NCBI GenBank assembly: GCA_001953115.1
Contig: LSSL01002680.1
Span: forward strand, 1-16,313
Reading direction: 5' to 3'
DNA from: Smittium mucronatum
Taxonomy: Eukaryota; Kickxellomycota; Harpellomycetes; Harpellales; Legeriomycetaceae
DNA: 16,313 nucleotides
Within the stretch, counting starts at the first letter, position 1; each line of letters opens with the position of its first letter. Positions 9,052 through 16,313 of this stretch are shown here, piece after piece. Under the pieces are notes generated by a model. It saw nothing but the letters and a program-made list of their open reading frames with translations. It was not told where the DNA came from and made no database searches. The position numbers and the translations under genes are program-made.

Positions 9052-9917
9052 TTAACATAATTTTTTTTTCTTTAATATAATATATATAAATAAAAACCAC
9101 AATAAAGGGTAAAGATTGAAAAATTACTAAAAATTTTCAAAAAATCAACAAATTTATTATGAGAACGTATAAAATTGCATTTTTGTTTTATTTAACGGAA
9201 TATTTTATATTTTAAATAATTTTTATCAAAAAATTTTGAATTTTTTTGTCAATATATCCTAATATTATAAAATAATGCGAAGAATAAAACGAAAAAGCTT
9301 AATAAATTTGAAAAATATTGAGATATGAGCAATACTTTTGATAATTGATATCAAAATTATGCTTACGGAAGAAGTCGTTACCTATTTAAAATAGTTCGGT
9401 CTATTAGGATGATTTAAAAATGCGTGTTATATTACTATAATTTCATACAAATCAATAAATTTGGTTTTATATAATCAAAATTCTTTTTGCGAGAGATATT
9501 CTGCCATATATTTATAAAAAAATTAAAATTAAAACTTTTTTATCGAAGTTAAATAGACCCTAAATCACCAAAAAAGTATTTTTTTTGGTATTTTAAATTG
9601 CTTTTACATCTTGATATAGATTTTCCAACATAAAAAAAAACGAATATACATTACTATTATTCGAAAAAATGAATTTAATAGATTATATTTCTTTAAACTT
9701 TATAAAATTTTTCTAAAAAAAAATTCAAATATGAGATTTTTTTGGTCATCCATCTGTTTTTTTTTTCGATTAAATAAATTTCAATCAGTCCCTGAAGATT
9801 TATTTTACTGAGAAACCAATAAAAATACGCGCTTTTTTTTCTATTTTAATTTTTTTAGCAACTATAGAATATATATTTCTACTCCAAAACCACCGGTTTC
9901 AGAATTAAAAACCTGTT
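9052..9917. other. AT-rich region without a recognised gene
   Basis: Homopolymeric A/T runs up to about 9 nt and no supported gene. The degraded 3' end of the minus-strand MULE relic may extend a little into it. Confidence 0.5.
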
Positions 9918-10962
9918 ATTGGAAAAAAATATTTGTGAGATCATCAAAAGTTTCGAATTGTATGGAGTTAAACTTGTATATAATCTTTAATAAAAGCTCA
10001 GATTCAGGCACATTTTGCTCAAAAAAAAAAACTTTTTCACTCTCTAATTTTGATATATAGTTTAATAAAAACGTTTGACATCTTAAAGTTAAAATTCAAA
10101 CGAATTTTATTTTTCCTTATTGAAGTAGGTATTCTACACCTACGTCTTTAGAAATCTATATTGAAGTATTTAAAAAACCTATTGCGCTGGTAGATTTCCA
10201 TAATCGACACTGATATTTAATATTTTTATTATACCTTTCAAACCCATTATTTTTTGATGGGCTATAAATATGATAACTCTCATAAAAATTTGAGTTAATT
10301 TTAAAATATAGATCTAATATTTTCTATTTCATATTGGATAGTTTATTTAAGTGTACCTATTAACTTAAAAATATATATTCATCTTTTTCGAAAATTTCTT
10401 AGAAGGAATTAGTTGCGTTTTCCATAAATCTCTGCAAATCATTTTCTTAAACTGGTAGGGATTTTTTTTACCATTTTTTCCCACAGATTTTTGTTACAAG
10501 AAACCAATAATTAGCCTTTAATTCTATTGAACCAAATTCTTTAGCTGCATTAGTTGTTTATCTTCCTTAATCTGAAATTGAATTTTTTAATTCAAAAATC
10601 AACTCTTCTTTTTTAACTCTACATTTAAGGTGTTTAGTATCCAAATTTACGAATTTTTATTATCACTACTTACAATATATATTTAATTGTGATAAATTTA
10701 TGATTCATAGCTTTGATACCAGAAAATGATACATGGTGGTTTTCATATATTAATTTTAATTTAGAATCTAGATTTAGATTCTTAGCTTGTATTATTTTTT
10801 TTTATTCAATTACTCGATATAAATCTAAACATTATTCTTTCTATATTGGAAGAAAAAATGTCAAAATATAGTGGCTCAGAACTACTTTTTTTAAAAAAAT
10901 TGGTGGGTATTTCTTAGAAATAAAATATGTTCACTGGGCTCGATTTTTTCTTCTTCTTCATA
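9918..10962 (-). pseudogene. third MULE-like transposase relic
   Basis: Found by reading the minus strand across frames; no fragment is long enough to be called an ORF. In order: EKIEPSEHILFLRNTHQFF (from 10962) and LKLIYENHHVSFSGIKAMNH (in the 10789-10683 open stretch), a plausible N-terminal region. Next are KHLKCRVKKEELIFELKNSI, then SD-stop-GR-stop-TTNAAKEFGSIEL (Asp codon 10570-10572, where the second catalytic Asp is expected) and ANYWFLVTKICGKKW (to 10471). The clearest match is ESYHIYSPSKNNGFERYNKN (about 10215-10275), the MULE motif with the third catalytic acid in NN-E-N (Glu codon 10237-10239). KFNSIQFETFDDLTNIFFQ (ending about 9920) resembles the helix before a SWIM finger, but no SWIM cysteines were found. 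Many in-frame stops and at least two frameshifts are present. The wording differs from both other MULE relics. No flanking TIRs were recognised. Confidence 0.6.
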
Positions 10963-12926
10963 TAATTTTTGGATATGGAATGGATATTGTATATTTTTAT
11001 TTGATTTATTTGATTTCCTTCATTTTGATTTTATCATTCTTGACTTTACACCGAATTTATGCAACTGTAAAATTTCTAATTTTCAGCCAAAAATTTCGAT
11101 TGGTGAAAGTTTATAAAAATGCTTTAATATTGATAAATCGCAACTCTGCAATATAAAAAATATCAAATTTCCTGTTTAATGGACATAAATTATCCCTAAA
11201 GCTACAGCAGAAACAAATTTTCTGTATATAAAATTTCAATTTTTTTATTGTATCAAATCCTTAAATTTTTATTTTCATATAGCTCGTTATTAACCAAACA
11301 AAATTTAATGTAAATATTTGAAAATTTTAAAAATAATATATTCATTTTTTTAAAATATTAGATATGTATTAATAATAAAGTTATAAATGTAAAAAATAGA
11401 GAACGTCACTAAATAAAGATTTGATGCAATAAATACATATCTGCAAAATCCGATGCATAATTCATTTAAAAAAAAAATCTTGCCTCGAAAAATTAATTAT
11501 CTTTTATATAAATTCAAAATAAAATTTCTGGGATAAATGTTTTTCATTGTTTTGAGTAATGAGAATATTTTTTACGTTTACATTTAATTTTTTTAAAAAA
11601 AAATAAATGACTTAGATTTCACTTTAAACCTATTATAGCCGTATTAGCAGTCACTCAAAATGGAATTAATGAAATTGAGTAAACACAAATTTTATTAAAA
11701 TTTAACTAAATGAATAAAAGTAGCTTTTTTCATAAGTTTATTTGAAAAGTAATTAATTTCCTATTTTCAATTATTCTCTATAAAAGTTATTTTACAAATT
11801 CAACCCGATTTCAGCAAAAAAAAAAAAAGCTTTATATTTAAAATTTTTTAAACTCAAAAAGTTAATCAAATAATATAATTTTTTTTATTTCTCTATAATT
11901 TACATCAATGAAAAAATAAATTAATCTGATGAAGAGAAAAAATTCTTAAAAAACCCATAATAATAACTTTAAAATCAGCTATTTTAAAAAAAATTTATTA
12001 ATTATTATAAATTAAATTGATATAATAATATATGCATAACCTATAGGAAGTACTTAAAAAAATCTCATTTGTATTATTTTCACAAAAATAAACTCTTAAA
12101 GTAACCCAAGCCGTAGCAATAATTTTTGGTATTCGAATATTTAATTTAAGTGTTGTAAAAACCAAAATACGCTAAAAACATAATAATAATGACATAAAAT
12201 ATGTTAAATTCTATAATTTTTTAATTAAATTATACATATTGAAATAAAATGAAAATGAAAATAAAATTCAATTATCACACACGATAATTTTTTTTCTTGT
12301 AAAAAAATTTATAAAAATTAAGTGTAATTTTATACGTATAAAAAAATTCCAAAGTTTTTTTTTGTAATTTAAGAGAAACAATCGGTGATATGATCTTCAA
12401 GTTGTTTTATTTGATTTCCTGGATAATAATTTTTGTTTATAATATCTAAATTAATGATTCCATAAAAGATAAGACTGATCAGGAATATATTTATTAAGTC
12501 ATTTATATTTTATATTAGCATTTCAAATAATTTTGAAATTAGTCTTATTCTTGTATGATCATTCTATAAACATATATTATTATATTTATATTTATATTTA
12601 TATTTAAATTTTTTTATAATTTCCAATTTCTGAAAGAAAAATAACGTATTTGAAAAAAAAGATATTTTTCGAAAAAAAAAATCTTTTGCAATTGAGATTA
12701 AGATTAAACTATTTTTTTTTGCAATTAACAATTAGTATTTTTGGTTAACCTTTTAGAAATAAAAAAAACAAAAAATTTTGAACTTAAGATAAACTATATT
12801 GTAGTTTTTATGGACCAACTTAGATTAATGGAAATAGATAAATTTATTTAAAAAAAATACAACTAAATAAAACAGATGATTTTTTCCCTGTGAAGACTTA
12901 GATTAAAAAATTATAAGGCTAAATTT
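10963..12926. other. AT-rich region without a supported gene
   Basis: Nearly 2 kb of A/T-rich sequence. A 27-codon stop-free stretch at 12092-12172 (TQAVAIIFGIRIFNLSVVKT) looks a little like a helix-turn-helix but is too short to call. A TTTATA-type simple repeat lies at about 12581-12606. Nothing else is seen. Confidence 0.5.
12581..12606. repeat. TTTATA simple repeat
   Basis: About four tandem copies of the hexamer TTTATA/TATATT, degenerating into AT-rich DNA at both sides. Confidence 0.75.
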
Positions 12927-13103
12927 ATGAAGAAATTATTAAATAAAGTCTATTTTATAATAAATAACTTTCCTTTAAATAGAAACATTAATATGGAACT
13001 AAAAAAACGGATTTTTGAAGCTTTATTTAATATGGAAGCAAAATTATTCAAATCTATACATTCTTATGGTGATATTTTAAAATCATTTAAAAATGGGATT
13101 TAA
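12927..13103 (+). CDS. 58-aa ORF, unknown function
   Basis: ATG at 12927-12929, TAA at 13101-13103; the frame is open from 12894, just after a TGA at 12891-12893. The product begins MKKLLNKVYFIINNFPLNRN, is basic overall, and has a predicted amphipathic middle (ELKKRIFEALFNMEAKLF). It is not dominated by homopolymer codons, unlike most chance frames here. I do not recognise it. It has no signal peptide or zinc motif. It sits about 500 bp upstream of the tRNA gene on the same strand. A small stem and an 11-T run follow within 30 bp of the stop. It could be a real small gene, a fragment of a larger decayed one, or chance. Confidence 0.35.
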   Translation: MKKLLNKVYFIINNFPLNRNINMELKKRIFEALFNMEAKLFKSIHSYGDILKSFKNGI

Positions 13104-13607
13104 ATATTTACCATAAGTTCCGCTTATAGGAATTTTTTTTTTTAAAGTAATATAATAGCATTATATTTTATTATTATTAATTATTTTAGGATCTTCATAT
13201 GAGATTTATATGTGGCCTCAGATATTGTGAAGTAACTTTGAAAAAATCGATTCAATTCGAAAAGTTTACTTAAACTTCCATTTTATTTTATATCTAAATT
13301 TACATCAATTTATAATAGGAATTTATTATTTTTCGTATATAAGGTGGTTTTTTATACAAAGATATCGATAAGTTTTATCGCCAATCATCAGCCAGAAATA
13401 ATTTCTTAAGGGAAAAAGAAGAAAGAAAAATTACTCTTTCTCACGTATATATTCAATTTTTATGTTTTGAAAAAAGAACAAAATTTAGAAATAATAACAA
13501 GAAAGATAAACTTATACTCTAGACCTATGCCAATAAATATAGAATAATGTTTTTTTTTACATTAAATTATATCAAATTCCTATTATAGCTTAATCATTTT
13601 ATATAGC
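13104..13607. other. spacer before the tRNA gene
   Basis: AT-rich DNA with no gene recognised on either strand. It ends directly at the tRNA gene. Confidence 0.5.
13111..13143 (+). terminator. stem followed by a T run after the 58-aa ORF
   Basis: CC(A)TAAG-TTCCG-CTTATAGG forms a short stem with one bulge at 13111-13130, followed by AA and 11 T. The shape is that of an intrinsic terminator. In an AT-rich eukaryotic genome full of T runs, coincidence is likely. Confidence 0.25.
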
Positions 13608-13680
13608 GCCTTCTTGGATCAGATAGCAGAGCGTCTGCCTAGTAAGCAGATGGCCATCAGTTCGATTCTGGTAGAAGGCA
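13608..13680 (+). tRNA. tRNA-Thr, anticodon AGU
   Basis: A 73-nt cloverleaf. The acceptor stem GCCTTCT/AGAAGGC pairs perfectly, followed by discriminator A (13680). The anticodon stem TCTGC/GCAGA pairs perfectly around loop CTAGTAA, with anticodon AGT at 13641-13643 (reads ACU and, if modified to inosine, ACC and ACA). The variable loop is TGGCC. The T arm is ATCAG-TTCGATT-CTGGT (one T-G pair). The D stem GATC/GAGC has a mismatch at 11-24 (A-G), and the D loop has AG where GG (18-19) is usual. There is no intron and no encoded CCA, as in eukaryotic nuclear genes. The internal B box (13659-13669) fits the consensus well and the A box (from 13615) less well. A TTTT at 13698-13701 may end pol III transcription. 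Functional or early in decay; the identity call is firm. Confidence 0.88.
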
Positions 13681-13810
13681 TAAATAGAAATGGTAGATTT
13701 TATTTGAGAAAAAATAGAGTTTAGAAACGATTTTTTGATGAATCCGCCGTTATTATAAAGTTCTTTCAGATATAAATAGTTTTACTAAAAAAATAAAATA
13801 GACAAAATAG

Positions 13811-14333
13811 CAAAAATGATCAGATTTTTAGAAATATTTGAAAATGTTATCAAATTATCAAAATACTGTCATTTATATCCCGTAAATTAGTGGAGAAATC
13901 TTTAGAAAAATGAAATTGGCCCAAATAAACTCCAATTTATTTTTATTTTTATTTTTATGACCAATAAATCATTAATCAAGTATTTTTCTACTCAGGATAG
14001 GCTAGTTTCAATTAAAAACTATGATACCTTATTTTGACACTTCATTGAGGGTATAATAGCAATTTCTAAGAGCTATTTTTTTTTTAAAAAAAGTACAATT
14101 AATCGCTTGAAAGTAGCTTTTTTATTTTTAAGAAGCTTTAAAAAAATCAAGCATTTTTTAGCCAATTTTTTTTTATATTTCAAGCTTTTTTTCAGTCTAT
14201 TACAAGCAGTTTTCCCACATTTTTTTATTGGTTTAAATCAGGAAATTTTAACAATCCTATTGAATTGTGATTTCTGTGTATTATTTTACGTTCATATTAA
14301 TAAAATAAGCGTGAGTGACGAATTTTTTTAGCT
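13811..14333 (+). repeat. left TIR of element 3
   Basis: Identical to the reverse complement of 16313-15811 over about 503 bp, including the 10-T/7-A and 9-T runs. It then has three mismatches (14315, 14319, 14324) before homology stops at AGCT. It contains a TTTTTA-type repeat at about 13937-13958. A 74-codon TTG-started frame inside (14107-14331) is a Phe-rich reading of T runs and is not called as a gene. Confidence 0.97.
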
Positions 14334-15790
14334 TTTAATGTCATTCTTCTGAAGTAGCTCTGAAAAATTGCACTTAAAGATATTTCGGAATCAGAAAAAT
14401 CTAAATCGCAAACCATTCACCAAATTAATGATATTTATTTAGCCACTTATCTAAAATCTTTATTCCAAACCATCTTATATTAATAGAAAATTTAAATTTA
14501 TTAGTTTTTGTCGAGCAACTGACACAAAGATATTTTTAATCAAAAATATCAAAAATTAGAATTATATATCTGTAAAATGTTTTAATAAAATCTCGCCTGC
14601 TATCTCTAAATATAAGTTTTCATATTAAATATCTTTAAATGTCTCTTAAAAATGAAAAATCGCAGCCATCAATATATTGAATAAATCTATATTGACGGGA
14701 TCATGTATTCTAAGCATAGTGCAATTTATGTTTTTTAGTTATATTTTTGTTTAACACGTCTTTTTATTTTAAAAAATCAAATAAAGACATTTCGATCGCC
14801 ATTAATCATTACAGATAGCTTTTTAGCTTTTTTAATTAAAAATTCATATTATTTTGCACAATAAATTTAAAAAAATACTAAAAGAAAAAAGTATGTTGTT
14901 TTATTATATCACCAATAAACTTTAAATAAAAATATTTTATAATAAAACAAGAGCCTGATTAAAATTTTCATTTTAATAAAATGGAGTGATTTTTTTAAAA
15001 TGATTATAGTTCAATTTTATTTTAAACCACTAAGGAAATTCTTAACTATAAAAAGTTTCAAGAAAATGCTCTTGATTTTATTTAGAACATATTTTTTTGA
15101 TTTATATCTCATTTATTTTTAGAATTCTCGAAATTATAATATTTGATTTAAATAAAATTTAGCTCCTGTAATTATTAATCATAAATTTATGAAAGAGGTT
15201 CGTTTTGTTTTTGATTATTAATTATATATACCCTAAAATTAAAAATTATTATTGCTCCTCTTATAACACATTGTAATATCATATAATTTTTAAAAAAAAC
15301 ACATAAAAAAATCTAATTTTATAGAATTTATAATAACTTATAAACTATTCTAAGGAGCATAGCAAAATATGCTGGGATGTACATAAATATTAATAATAAA
15401 CTTAATATAATAAAGATTAAACCGAGGCTTAAGCTATTCCAAATACATAAATATTCAATTTTATGTATATATAATAATCAAATTAACGATTATTTATATA
15501 GATTTTATTGAACCTTTTAGAATTCTGGAAAAATAAAATTAGCGCTAATTTTGATTCCTATTATTGATATAAATTATATACCAGAAAAATCTTTAACTTT
15601 TGAATTACAGAAGTGATGTAAGGATGTATATTTATATTTAAATATTCCACATACCCATCCCTCATTTTAAAAACTTTTATTCTTGATATTTCCCTTTTTT
15701 ATCTAAATACTTGCTTCAGTAACAAAACATTTAAAAAACAGAATTTCTGACAGAATTTTTTTTTGAAACCCACTAAATTTTATTATTTCT
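14334..15790. other. core of element 3, no gene recognised
   Basis: 1457 bp of AT-rich DNA. The best stop-free stretch on the plus strand is about 39 codons (14363-14479, including ISESEKSKSQTIHQINDI), not recognisable as transposase. I found no DDE, SWIM or zinc-knuckle motif in the stretches I translated. Confidence 0.55.
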
Positions 15791-16313
15791 AGCTAAAAAC
15801 ATTCATCATTCACGCTTATTTTATTAATATGAACGTAAAATAATACACAGAAATCACAATTCAATAGGATTGTTAAAATTTCCTGATTTAAACCAATAAA
15901 AAAATGTGGGAAAACTGCTTGTAATAGACTGAAAAAAAGCTTGAAATATAAAAAAAAATTGGCTAAAAAATGCTTGATTTTTTTAAAGCTTCTTAAAAAT
16001 AAAAAAGCTACTTTCAAGCGATTAATTGTACTTTTTTTAAAAAAAAAATAGCTCTTAGAAATTGCTATTATACCCTCAATGAAGTGTCAAAATAAGGTAT
16101 CATAGTTTTTAATTGAAACTAGCCTATCCTGAGTAGAAAAATACTTGATTAATGATTTATTGGTCATAAAAATAAAAATAAAAATAAATTGGAGTTTATT
16201 TGGGCCAATTTCATTTTTCTAAAGATTTCTCCACTAATTTACGGGATATAAATGACAGTATTTTGATAATTTGATAACATTTTCAAATATTTCTAAAAAT
16301 CTGATCATTTTTG
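15791..16313 (-). repeat. right TIR of element 3
   Basis: Reverse-complement partner of 13811-14333, reaching the last base of the window and so possibly continuing beyond it. Confidence 0.97.

Larger units (their letters stand above)
13811..16313. mobile_element. non-autonomous MULE-type element with 523-bp inverted arms
   Basis: 13811-14333 and 15791-16313 are reverse complements, with only three mismatches near their inner ends. The 1457-bp core between them shows no transposase motif. The termini (TGATCAGATTTT, AAATATTTG, then ATCAAAATA and ATTTATATC) and an internal block (GATAGGC, TTTCAATT, TTTTGACA, TAATAGC) match the TIRs of element 1 in order but with many changes. I infer a non-autonomous derivative of the same MULE clade, about 2.5 kb long. 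The right end is cut by the window and the left end may lie slightly before 13811. Confidence 0.8.

Noticed and set aside
10130..10155. Small palindrome GTAGGT-N7-ACCTAC
   Set aside because: Only 6-bp arms; expected by chance in a window of this size, and it lies inside the minus-strand MULE relic.
12651..12730. Purine/pyrimidine runs with repeated GAAAAAAAA and TTTTTTTTTGCAATT words
   Set aside because: Fits random A/T homopolymer structure of this genome; no consistent period or symmetry.
14107..14331. 74-codon open frame in the left arm of element 3, with a near-identical mirror at 15793-16017
   Set aside because: Starts with TTG, is Phe/Leu-rich from T runs, and is duplicated only because it lies in the TIR; the two copies are not independent evidence of coding.
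1..16313. CRISPR array, integron or prokaryotic defence island
   Set aside because: No regularly spaced direct repeats, no bacterial-type gene density or ribosome-binding sites; the repeats are inverted transposon ends.

Overview
The window is about 80% A+T, has almost no intact protein gene, and is filled with decayed DNA transposons. The transposase families (Mutator-like, or MULE, and Tc1/mariner), the long A and T runs, and a tRNA gene with internal pol III boxes and no encoded CCA point to nuclear DNA of a very AT-rich, probably unicellular eukaryote. A microsporidian with an expanded, gene-poor genome fits best from general knowledge. This is an inference: no host gene in the window can fix the taxon.

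Layout. (1) 1-3755 is a MULE with long terminal inverted repeats (TIRs; 1-822 and 2941-3755, about 98% identical). Between them, on the minus strand, lies a dead transposase (1217-about 2560) in which all catalytic motifs, a SWIM zinc-finger region and an AT-hook tail can still be read across frames. (2) 4151-5340, plus strand, is a second, different MULE-like transposase relic. (3) 6780-8403 is a Tc1/mariner-like element: a relic at 7083-8045, plus strand, read in several frames, between roughly 100-bp inverted repeats. (4) 8755-9051, minus, is a 98-codon open frame of unknown identity. (5) 9918-10962, minus, is a third MULE-like relic. (6) 12927-13103, plus, is a clean 58-codon ORF of unknown function. 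(7) 13608-13680, plus, is a tRNA-Thr (anticodon AGU) with a weakened D arm. (8) 13811-16313 is a 2.5-kb element with 523-bp inverted arms, about the outer 503 bp of which are perfectly identical, around a 1.46-kb core with no recognisable transposase. Its termini are diverged relatives of those of element 1, so it looks like a non-autonomous member of the same MULE clade.

How the parts relate. None of the transposases can be functional as read. The near-identical arms of elements 1 and 3, against badly broken or absent transposases, suggest arm homogenisation or recent movement in trans by a helper elsewhere. Both window edges coincide with the same repeat termini, as expected if the window is a contig broken at high-copy repeats. 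Apart from the tRNA, and possibly the 58-codon ORF, nothing looks like host gene content. The noncoding stretches are low-complexity AT-rich DNA in which I see no further genes.
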